Part shown: positions 10,361 to 17,579 of the stretch, in pieces
Position numbering within the stretch: position 1 is the first letter of the stretch
Layout of the letters: each line of letters starts with the position of its first letter
NCBI GenBank assembly: GCA_933822405.4
Contig: CAKOGP040000513.1
Location: 1 to 58,215 of the forward strand
From: Cylindrotheca closterium
Lineage: Eukaryota > Bacillariophyta > Bacillariophyceae > Bacillariales > Bacillariaceae
Direction of reading: 5' to 3'
Length of the DNA stretch: 58,215 nt
Notes under the pieces: model-generated
What the model was told of the DNA's origin: nothing
What the model saw: the letters and a program-made list of their open reading frames with translations, nothing else
Database searches by the model: none
Program-made: the position numbers and the translations under genes

Positions 10361-10849
10361 TGGTAGAATAAAGCAAAATGTGCTCTATCGTGAGTGCCTT
10401 TAGCGCTCAGAACAAACTCTCTGCAATCTAAATTTGTAATCGACTGTACAACACTTTCACGACAATAGTTCTCCTGTGTCTAGGTATACTTTGAGTGAAA
10501 TTGTTCCTATTTGATTAATGTTTGGCTTGAATTGATGTTTCAATCACAAAAGTAAGTTCAATGATTTTCCCTTGGACAATCTATATCCACACAAAAAGGG
10601 AATGACCTTATGCAAGGGGGAAGTAGGGAATAATACAAGATGTCCCAAATTACTCCATTCAACACAGAATTGTCGTAGAGGTCAAATCAAGTTCTGTAAA
10701 CAAGGGATTTTGTCCAACAGACTTGCGTCCGGCACACTTGTGTCAAATCCCGACATAACGATCAAAGTCCGATGGTACGTGTCGAAAACTTTGTACTTGA
10801 ATAGTTTCTTTTTGGAACGTAAAAACTCATATTTTGTCATATCCCAACA
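10361..10849 (-). mobile_element. copia-A1 5' LTR with internal inversion (489 bp)
   Basis: Starts TGGTAGAATAAAGC (one base off the usual TGTTAG) and ends CATATCCCAACA, then GGGGG. The middle segment 10576-10711 reads in the opposite orientation to the rest of the LTR. A further stretch of about 26 bp is missing inside the inverted part. Confidence 0.85.
10576..10711 (+). repeat. Inverted segment inside the copia-A1 5' LTR
   Basis: ACAATCTATATCCACAC to ACAAGGGATTTT matches the plus-strand LTRs at 48565-48720 and 195-345, while the flanks match minus-strand LTRs. It is bordered by the 6-bp inverted repeat TTGGAC / GTCCAA. This is a simple inversion within an otherwise collinear LTR. Confidence 0.85.
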
Positions 10850-10854
10850 GGGGG
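10850..10854. repeat. Target-site duplication (GGGGG), right side of copia-A1
   Basis: Partner of 5212-5216. Confidence 0.8.
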
Positions 10855-11140
10855 TGTTGTCAGTGTGGTTGAGCAGAACTGGAAAGTTGGGAAATCCGTT
10901 GGGGAATTTGTGGACCATGCCTGGGCATGGAAAGTTCCTTCAAGGCAGACAACCATGGCAACTTCTTGTAGAAAGGCTACCAAGAACTCAAGGCTATTGA
11001 TGTGGACACATTTTGGGTTGCTGTCTTTCAATTTAGTTCCAGCAACAGTATCTGGGCTCCAAACTGTGTGGAAACAAAAATGAAGTTCATATGAATAGGC
11101 ACCTCCTCCGTACAAAGGTGTCAAAAACTGCAAAGTACTT
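10855..11140 (-). pseudogene. DIRS-2 RNase H, N-terminal part
   Basis: On the minus strand it reads YGGGAYSYELHFCFHTVW, then VHINSLEFLVAFLQEVAMVV and ending LLNHTDNTP. These match IGGGAYSTSLDYWFCVVW, IHINVLECLVFFLHAVALVV and RCRTDNTA of DIRS-3 in the same order. The Glu of the ELEFL-type block and the Asp of TDNT, both RNase H catalytic positions, are present. copia-A1 is inserted directly after TDNT(P); the domain resumes at 5216. The 5' side is cut off by copia-B1 near 11150, so RT and gag of DIRS-2 are missing. Confidence 0.75.
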
Positions 11141-11154
11141 TTCCAGTTTTCTTG

Positions 11155-12720
11155 AAGAAACACGCAAAACATATGAGGAAAATGACGATTTAATTGATCG
11201 CATTCAGGATGAAATCAAAGAATGTGAAAATCAAGTCAATGATACTTGTGAATTTGTGGTGAGTTTGGATGAGAATGAAAATGAAAATGATGAATCTGAC
11301 AATTATTCGGATGAATCAAGCGAAGATGAAAATTAGGAAAATGATGATGTGAATAAACAGGACATATTCAGTCCAAGGAAAACCAGGAGTGGTAAATGTT
11401 ATGTTCAGGATGTAATAAAAATGAGACCAACTGAACGTAATGATTATGATTGTGTTATCAACAATACCTGAATCAAAAGAAACCAAGGTGCAATTTATTG
11501 AAGAACAGGAGTGCAATGAGAAAAAAGGAAAAAGTCAAGAAATTGAAAGGTTATTTGAATGCAATAATTTGAAGGAAAATTCAAGGAAAAGGATTCCAAA
11601 AAAAGAGTCAAAGTACAATCTACTATTCCAACAGGTTAGAAGTGACAAGAAAACTGAATGCGGAAGAGACAAGGCAACTCTGATTGCACGATTCATGCAA
11701 CAAATCAAGGATAAAGTCCAAAATGAAGGAGTATCGTTTATCCAACAATACTACAACTGACATTATTCAAAGATGAAGGCAATAAGGCTGTGATGAAAGA
11801 ACTTGACCAATTGATACAAAGAGAATGTTGGGAACCAATTCATGTTGAAGACATGACTGATTTGGAAGAAAAATAGAGCCCAAGATGCTATGATGTTATT
11901 GGCTGAGAAAAACACTGTTGAAATAAAGGGAAGATATATCTACAAAGGAGATGGAACTCAAGAACTCAAATGCCAATAGATGCAAAATGGAGAGTGATGA
12001 TGAAGATCACTGGATTATTGGTATATATGATGATACAACTGGAACCAAGGTATTGTGATTACATTGTGATTGAGAATGGAAAAAGAGTGATTTATGTGAG
12101 AGTATTGCGAGCCATCTATGGGATGTTAGAGGCCTCTATGCTCTGGTACAAAAAGTTGAGAGGAGACATGGAGCAACATGGTTTTATTTCAATCCATACA
12201 ATAAATGTATTGCCAACAAGATTGTGAATGGCAAACAACAAACTATTTGATTTCATGTAGACGATCTATGATCAAGCCACATTGATCCAAAAGTGAAGGA
12301 TGATTTTTGTGAATGGATGAATAAAAAATATGGTTCAATCAAACCAGTCAATCTAAGGGAGGAAAAATACAGGAGTATTTGGGAATTACCCTAGATTTCA
12401 GCAAAAGGGGGAAAGTCAAAGTCCGAATGGATGACTATGTCAATCGAATGTTGAATGAATTTCCTGTGAAGTTCAAGGAAGATGAAGGGTGTAACACACC
12501 AGCAAGTAATGATTTATTATCAATCAGAAAAGGAGAAAAATTGGATGATGAGAAAAATGAAACTTTTCACACATTCATTGCCAAAGGATTATTTCTGAGT
12601 AAGAGAGCAAGATTGGATATTGCTCCAACTATTTCAGCACTTTCAACAAGAGTACCAAAGCCAAATCAAACTGATTGGGAGAAGCTAGTGAAGCTGATGT
12701 ATTGCAAGCAATGAGTGAAA
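11155..12720 (+). pseudogene. copia-B1 pol fragment (integrase tail and RT)
   Basis: This is a diverged second copy of the copia-B pol that is better kept at 40540-42235. It begins in the acidic linker (KQDIFSPRKTRSGK near 11360). The RT blocks are FIQQYY (about 11740), VIYVRVLRAIYGML (about 12090), the motif-C region (about 12250, frameshifted) and MDDYVNRMLNEFPVKF (about 12430). About 140 bp holding RT motif A is missing near 11960, where GAACTCAAG jumps to ACTCAAATGCCAAT. Many stops and frameshifts are present. RNase H is absent because the RT end is fused to the middle of the copia-B LTR at about 12703. Confidence 0.8.
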
Positions 12721-12798
12721 TGGTTGATAAAGTAGGATCTCTGATAGATCTATATACTTCTATATACTGTAAATTCATATACTTAGAAGGAAACAATA
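12703..12798 (+). mobile_element. copia-B1 3' LTR, first remaining part
   Basis: TTGCAAGCAATGAGTG to AAGGAAACAATA matches the middle of the copia-B LTR (29096-29190). The join to RT at TATT has 4-bp microhomology. The LTR is then broken by the insertion at 12799-13360 and resumes at 13361. Confidence 0.8.
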
Positions 12799-13360
12799 GT
12801 TGGATTTCGGTTCTTGCGGATATCAGACAAGCAACAGGCTTGTCAGACAAGCGACAGACTTGTCCTTGTCCAAACCAATTGACAACTTTGTGGCCCATCA
12901 AGCCATCATTGCCAACCAGCCGTGCCAACATGCGACCTATCAAGTCATCATGCAGAGGCGCTAACCATAGCAATCTCCAATCCATCTAATACAAAATAAT
13001 CATCTCTACAGGAAATATCCTTTGTAAAAGACTTGTTATCTACATGGAATGGGCAAAGCAAAAGCCTTGCACAAAAACTCAAATTTCCCAAACCTTTACT
13101 GGATGTTTGCAATCCAGAAAGGACAGTACAAAGCCCTTGTACAGAACTCCCGCAGGATTCAGTATGGGATTTTTGTGGCTCAGACATTTGATGGTCCAAG
13201 CGCACAATTCCATGTTTTCGGATTCCCTGCAAAACCGACTCATAGGAATCCACTAAATAAACGGACCAAACGGACATTTGTCCGTCTGTCCGATCGGACG
13301 TGTTGAACTGCTTTGATCAAGGAGTTTCCAATGAATGGTCTCCAAGAGAGCAATTTCAAC
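12799..13360. mobile_element. Unclassified 562-bp insertion, possible non-autonomous DNA transposon
   Basis: The sequence lies exactly between two copies of AACAATA (12792-12798 and 13361-13367) inside the copia-B1 LTR, which is continuous in other copies. Its ends are imperfect inverted repeats: GTTGGATTTC at the left and GTTGAAATTG as reverse complement of the right (7 of 10 match). It has no plausible gene. Near the left end are two hairpins in tandem, each with GACAAG and CTTGTC stems (12826-12865). The right half recurs at 14545-14745. The family is not recognised. Confidence 0.5.
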
Positions 13361-13437
13361 AACAATACCTGGACAGCTAAATTGCAGTCAAATGAACAGG
13401 TGGATTGCAGGCGGCAGTGGATTACTTACTTCTAACA
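13361..13437 (+). mobile_element. copia-B1 3' LTR, terminal part
   Basis: AACAATACCTGGACAGC to ACTTACTTCTAACA matches the last ~77 bp of other copia-B LTRs (29187-29263 and 25327-25403). It abuts copia-A4 directly. Confidence 0.85.
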
Positions 13438-13900
13438 GTTCATCTCAAAGTCTGCTGCTCTATTCATATTCTTGGTAAGCCATGCAGAATTGAGAATCTT
13501 GTTTGGGGTATTTTTTGTTGTTGCAACAACTTCAGTTGGAGTTGGAGCATTCAATGTTGGAGTGATTGCATTGAAGTTGATTGAGTTTCCATTTTGAATC
13601 AACTTCACCATGTCTTCTGAACATTTCATTCCAGAAGCATGGATGTAGTCAATCAATTGTTCTTCAGCATCTTCTTACCACAAACTTGCCTTTCCATCAT
13701 TGTTGTCTTTCATTGAAAATAGATGTTTCACCACTGCTGAACTTGGATTGCTCTTGACTTTCTGAGGAGTCACACAATCTGAGTCACACAATCTTCCACT
13801 ACCGGATGAAGTATGTCCCATTGTCAACAAATCAATCACTCCCTTGTTGATAAGGCAGTGCTATTCTTGACATATTGTTCTTCTGATGCCTTTTGTGATG
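13438..13900 (-). pseudogene. copia-A4 gag N-terminal fragment
   Basis: On the minus strand it matches the start of copia-A1 gag: DYIHASGMKCSEDMVKLIQN near 13640 corresponds to DYIQASGMKCSKDMVKSI, and the initiator region aligns near 13810-13850. There are frameshifts and a small duplication of CACACAATCT near 13770. It ends abruptly at the copia-B1 LTR at 13437. Confidence 0.75.
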
Positions 13901-13903
13901 AAA

Positions 13904-14135
13904 TGTTAGAAATAAGCAGACTGTGCTCTGTTGTGAGTGCCTTTAGCGTTTAGAACAAACTCTCTGCAATCTAAATTTGTATTCAATTGTACAACGCTTC
14001 CAAGATAATAGTTCTCCTGTATAGGTATACTTTGAGTGAATTTGTTTCTATACTGTTTGGCTTGAATTGATGATTTAATCACTAACATGAGTTGAGCAAA
14101 TTTCCTTTTGGGAAATCGCTTGTTTGCAGAACTCA
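13904..14135 (-). mobile_element. copia-A4 LTR, partial
   Basis: TGTTAGAAATAAGCAG to the CTTGTTTGCAGAACTC block aligns with the first ~240 bp of minus-strand copia-A LTRs and then stops. It has gag on one side and RNase H on the other. Confidence 0.8.
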
Positions 14136-14152
14136 AACCATACTTGTCTGAC

Positions 14153-14262
14153 CTATTCCTGTAGAGCAAGAATCAGATCTCTGAACTTGCAAAATTTCTC
14201 ATCTAGCAATGGCTTGGTCATGAAATCAGCAATTACATAATCTTTGCTTGCTCTATTTTGCA
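14153..14262 (-). pseudogene. copia-A4 RNase H C-terminal end
   Basis: The minus strand encodes the end of copia-A RNase H: FMTKPLLDEKFCKFRDLIL-like sequence followed by a stop. It matches DFMTKPLQGEKFRKFRDLIL at 47960-48027 of copia-A2. The partial LTR lies between this C-terminal end and a gag N-terminus, so two element bodies share one LTR here. Confidence 0.7.
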
Positions 14263-14544
14263 AGGGCATTGAATAAAGTAGTAATAGAACTGGTTCCGGA
14301 AGTTCCAACTTTCAACTATGATCTGGGGATTTGGTGTCGGAAAATTTGCCATTTATTAGTTTTTATTATTGTGAAGCTCCGTGTAGCATCATATTGCAGC
14401 TGACTACATAAGTTTATGTTCCTTTTTTGGGACTTGGTCAACTTTCTATTTGTTATGTTTTAGCCTTTATGGCACCTTGTTTCTGCTTTTCCCACCATTT
14501 GCAGACCAGACCATGTACACCTATACTACACCTTTCTGCTCAGA
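14263..14544. other. AT-rich sequence without recognised content
   Basis: No long frame and no match to another part of the window. It probably belongs with the repeat copy that follows. Confidence 0.4.
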
Positions 14545-14745
14545 ATGCCCACAGGTCAATCCAGAAAGGCCGGTACAAGACACACGTACAGAACTCCCGC
14601 AGGATTCAGTATGGGATTTTCATGGCGCTCAGACTGTTTGATAGTCCAAGCGCATAAGATCCCCCAAATAAACGGATCAGACATGTCAAACTGCTTCAAT
14701 CAAGGAGTTTCCAATGAATGGTCTCCAAGAGAGCAATTCCAACAA
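14545..14745 (+). repeat. Second copy of the right half of the 12799-13360 insertion
   Basis: Blocks shared with 13105-13360 are AATCCAGAAAGG, AGAACTCCCGCAGGATTCAG, TCAAGGAGTTTCCAATGAAT and GGTCTCCAAGAGAGCAATT. This copy is shorter because about 60 bp around the CGGACA hairpins is missing. It ends ATTCCAAC, matching the end ATTTCAAC of the first copy, so both copies share the same right terminus. Confidence 0.75.
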
Positions 14746-14820
14746 GTTCCAATAGTGTCAAAACGTTTCAATCTCTTGTTGAAGTTCTCCTGTCGCCAAG
14801 GTCTAGCCCAAATCTTGAAC

Positions 14821-15036
14821 TCAAAAACTTTGAGGCTGTCGGTTTCTTGAATGATAGATGTGACCATCCAGTGAACAAAAACAAAGACCTTGTTCTAAAC
14901 AAGACTTCTTGGCCGAATGTACGCCATTGCCCATCTGCTCGTAGACATGGTTTGGGTCCATGTGTTCGGTGATGTCTCTCCAGCACTGTCCTTGATAGGT
15001 TTCTTGGGCTCTTTTTTTGCATCGCTGGTTCTCCAA
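14821..15036 (-). pseudogene. Unrecognised protein fragment
   Basis: A 71-codon minus-strand frame that looks like real coding sequence: DITEHMDPNHVYEQMGNG followed by a Cys- and His-containing end, LDGHIYHSRNRQPQSF. A second, frame-shifted reading overlaps it. I do not recognise the family. It may be an exon or transposon remnant. Confidence 0.25.
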
Positions 15037-15383
15037 TCCTTCAACTACTATTGTCTAGCATTATCAGTCGCTCCAGTATTCATTGTAGGCTATCAGCAGT
15101 GAAGAGTGCCCTTGTTGAGAGCATTGGATTGTCCAAAACCGATGCCATAATAATAATTCACAATTTGAAAAGTAGTTTCTTTGCGAGATGGGAAAGCAGG
15201 GATAGCATTTGGGGAGTCTCAATTAATCTCCCAAAAGTTCCGTAAAAATTCTCCAAGGTTACCTAAAAGTTCCCTGAAAGTTCCCTTTTTTTCAACGGGA
15301 TTTCCAGGATATCCCCGTGTGAAAACAGTTTCAGTTTTACCGTGTCATCACTAATTAACGCGCGTTTCACAACCTATAGTCGG
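15037..15383. other. No recognised content
   Basis: Only short frames. Near 15230-15290 the phrase AAAGTTCC occurs four times with irregular spacing. Confidence 0.35.
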
Positions 15384-15441
15384 TGTTGGATATATTAGGA
15401 TTTTTGAAGTACATATTTGGAGAAACAAGAAAAAGAGAATT
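15384..15441 (+). mobile_element. Start of a copia-B-type LTR (58 bp)
   Basis: TGTTGGATATATTAGG to GAAAAAGAGAAT is nearly identical to the first 58 bp of the copia-B LTRs at 24852 and 28713, then diverges completely. It is either a truncated LTR or the conserved end of a related LTR family. Confidence 0.65.
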
Positions 15442-15710
15442 GATCGGCAAGACGGGAGACATATGGGCGTTTCTAGCTCTTCCTTAGTCTCAATTTCCGT
15501 CGTGTCGATTGCGGCGCGTCGCTTCAGTGAAATAAACGGTTGGCGGACGGAGCGAAGAGTGTCGACAAAGAGGGCGGAAGATTTGGAGAAGACATTGTTT
15601 GCAATGGGAGCTTGTGGGATGATGGAGACGATAGAAGGAGCTTAGCTGCTCGGTCAAGACCGTCAGCTTTTTTGCTTTTTGCTTTTGTCTGCATCCCACT
15701 GAATTTCTCA
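15442..15710. other. No firm content
   Basis: A 66-codon minus-strand frame (15724-15524, starting MTEDFEKFSGMQTKAK) could be a host first exon, but its start lies in the minisatellite and nothing supports it further. Confidence 0.25.
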
Positions 15711-16140
15711 AAATCCTCCGTCAAGGTCCTCCGTTGAGGTTATCAACCTTGAGGTTGGCATCCAGCCACTCTCCGTGTGCAACATGTTGTACATTTACTC
15801 CTTTGTCGAGGAAAAAACACCAAATCCTCCGTCGAGGTCCTCCGTCAAGGTTAACAAAATCCTCCGTCGAGGTCCTCCGTCGAGGTTACCAAAATCCTCC
15901 GTCGAGGTCCTCCGTCAAGGTTACAAAAATACTCCGTCAAGGTCCTCCGTCGAGGTTAACAACAAATCCTCCGTCGAGGTCCTCCGTCGAAGCTACAAAA
16001 ATCCTCCGTCGAGGCTACAAAAATCCTCCGTTGAGGTCTTCCGTTGAGGATAAAAAATCCTCCGTTGTTGTCCTCCGTCGAGGTTACAAAATCCTCCGTC
16101 GAGGTCCTCCGTCAAGGCTATCTGACAATCCTCCGTGGAA
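15711..16140 (+). repeat. GC-rich minisatellite, ~20 copies of CCTCCGTCGAGG
   Basis: A 12-bp core, CCTCCGTCGAGG, occurs about 20 times. Most cores come in pairs separated by one T, and pairs are separated by TTACAAAAAT-like spacers, giving a period of about 34 bp. A 90-bp non-repeat segment (15740-15825) interrupts it. Each core can fold into a small hairpin (stem CCTC/GAGG, loop CGTC). Variant cores are mostly CGTCAAGG or CGTTGAGG, that is, changes at CpG. It is open in two frames by chance. Confidence 0.9.
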
Positions 16141-16523
16141 ATCTACATATTGCCTCTCTAGCCGCAACATGTGGCTATAAACAACTACTTTTGCTCTCCT
16201 CGCTAAAGCCGTCTGTCTCTAATACTTATTTTAAAGTTGATTTTGGATCCGAGCTTTTCCTGTCTCCTTTGTTCTTGGCCCATTTCTCCCATGCGACTCT
16301 CATCCTTCCCTCTCCAAGATGGATATCCCTTGCCTGATTATGTTTCTACATCTTCTAGTCTTTATATATTTACAGTTCCATCTTTCCCAATAACCCCCGA
16401 ACGCCTTTCTAGGGGCATTTAAAAAACTTTTCCTTCCCAGATCAAAAACTTTTCTTCCCTTTTTATTTCCCATTCACACTTCCCTCTCCACCTGCTGACA
16501 CGCCATTTCTATGGAATCCCTTC
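16141..16523 (+). other. Probable 5' leader of DIRS-3
   Basis: Pyrimidine-rich sequence between the minisatellite and the first gag ATG, with no long frame. It presumably includes the left terminal repeat of DIRS-3, but no terminal repeat can be shown because the right end of DIRS-3 is truncated. Confidence 0.4.
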
Positions 16524-17408
16524 ATGGTGGAACAGTTTGACACGGTTATGGTTGCTTTGTCCCGACCTGATGCCGTCCAGTGGCAGCACGTGATCGACCT
16601 CACGGGTGTCGCTGTCCACATCCTCCATGACCTCCAAACCGTTTTCCAGGTCATTGCCTCTGAGGCCAAGGACTTCACTCTCCACGCCAAAGCACGACCA
16701 CTTGGCACCATTCAACGTGCGGAACTATTCTCTGGCACAAAAGCCCAGACACAGCTCCTGCTGGACAAGATTGACGAAGGACTCCAAAATTGTTGCCGCC
16801 CCAACTATCCCAGGACGTCCGCCCTCAGTGCCCTGATTTCTTCCACCGCAGCCCCCGACGCTTCGCCTCCTGGCAAACAGTCCTCCGAATCACCATCCTC
16901 CAAACAAGATGCAGTCGCATCACCTGCAAAGAAGCCAAAGCCTAGCAACGAGGAAAGCACCACCAGGGGTATGCTCATCTGTACTTCCATCGAACAACCA
17001 CCGATGCCAGATCAAAAGTGGAAAGTCAACGGTGTGGAGAATACTGCCTGTGTCAACTTCCTCTTCCGCGCCCTTATGGTGAGCCTCCCATCTGAGAAAC
17101 GAGATCATATCATCCAACGGCTCAAAACCTTTCTACAGCAACATCGTCTAACCCTTCAAGAAATCGCAGAACTCCTTGGTCTGCTTTCGAACGCCACTAC
17201 AGTTTGCCGCCAACAAGGAAAGCACCACCAGGGGTATGCTCATCTGTACTTCCACCGGACGACCACCAATGCCAGATCAAAAGTGGAAAGTCAACGGTGT
17301 AGAGAAGACTGCCTGTGTCAACTTCCTCTTCCGAAACTTCCAGTGCACAAATACTCGTTGCACTTTGCTCCATCTCCATATGCGAGTGTTCCAATCTTGT
17401 CCTGTTAG
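16524..17408 (+). CDS. DIRS-3 gag N-terminal part fused to displaced RT thumb sequence
   Basis: A 294-codon frame from an ATG. Residues 1-150 are gag-like: a hydrophobic, helical start (VEQFDTVMVALSRPDAVQWQ), then a Ser/Pro/Lys-rich linker. Residues about 150-175 hold TTRGMLICTS, which normally leads to the Cys/His end. Instead the frame jumps at 17069 from VNFLFR to ALMVSLPSEKRD, the RT thumb, and then reads the next unit out of frame. The fusion is a by-product of the array and not a designed protein. Full gag C-termini exist in the units that follow (17215-17490 and equivalents), ending in CTNTRCTLLHLH, a possible zinc-binding cluster. Confidence 0.6.
   Translation: MVEQFDTVMVALSRPDAVQWQHVIDLTGVAVHILHDLQTVFQVIASEAKDFTLHAKARPLGTIQRAELFSGTKAQTQLLLDKIDEGLQNCCRPNYPRTSALSALISSTAAPDASPPGKQSSESPSSKQDAVASPAKKPKPSNEESTTRGMLICTSIEQPPMPDQKWKVNGVENTACVNFLFRALMVSLPSEKRDHIIQRLKTFLQQHRLTLQEIAELLGLLSNATTVCRQQGKHHQGYAHLYFHRTTTNARSKVESQRCREDCLCQLPLPKLPVHKYSLHFAPSPYASVPILSC
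16952..17211 (+). repeat. Array unit 0, internally deleted (260 bp)
   Basis: Contains the start of a unit (gag C-terminal part) and its end (RT thumb) but lacks the 1.9 kb between. The join is CTCTTCC-G-CGCCCTTATG, with only one base of overlap. It differs from full units at several sites (for example CTTCCATCGAACAACC against CTTCCACCGGACGACC), so it is the oldest-looking piece of the array. Confidence 0.85.
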
Positions 17409-17485
17409 CGAACAGGAGTCCTTCAAGACCTGGGTCCAATTGACTCCAAACGTCAAATGGGCTCCTGGGCAGGAACCACATACCG

Positions 17486-17553
17486 GTTAGTTTCCTCTTT
17501 TTACTTAAGCAACTTTCTTCCTTATCCCAACTTTGCTTTCCACTTACTCCTAG
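17486..17553 (+). other. Possible 68-bp intron between DIRS-3 gag and RT
   Basis: GTTAGT at the start, a pyrimidine-rich tract and ACTCCTAG at the end fit a spliceosomal intron. Removing the 68 bases bypasses the gag stop at 17488 and puts gag in the RT frame, leaving only one TGA (17577-17579, CGA by one CpG change) before the long RT frame. The same layout is kept in every unit. Not proven without transcripts. Confidence 0.35.
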
Positions 17554-17579
17554 TTAATTTCCTTCTCTCTCATGGTTGA

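Larger units (their letters stand above)
5217..10849 (-). mobile_element. copia-A1, LTR-flanked but internally deleted Ty1/copia element
   Basis: A 5.6-kb minus-strand element with LTRs at both ends and a 5-bp GGGGG target duplication, inserted into DIRS-2 RNase H. The order in its own direction is LTR, gag (10296 to 8515), protease (8514 to about 7740), integrase C-terminal remnant joined straight to the RT region (7740 to 5815), an unmatched ~125-bp segment (5684-5810), then LTR. Compared with copia-A2 it lacks the integrase core (about 0.8 kb), 22 codons of the RT palm and all of RNase H. The two LTRs have different internal rearrangements, so the insertion is not recent. Confidence 0.85.

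Noticed and set aside
15524..15724. Possible host first exon on the minus strand
   Set aside because: Its start codon is formed by the minisatellite and no further exon or motif could be seen.
15711..16140. CRISPR-like array of repeats and spacers
   Set aside because: Spacers are near-identical A/T words and not unique sequences, and the setting is eukaryotic transposon DNA.
15734..16180. 148-codon frame with Ser/Arg-rich repeats
   Set aside because: It is the translation of the CCTCCGTCGAGG minisatellite and is open in a second frame too.
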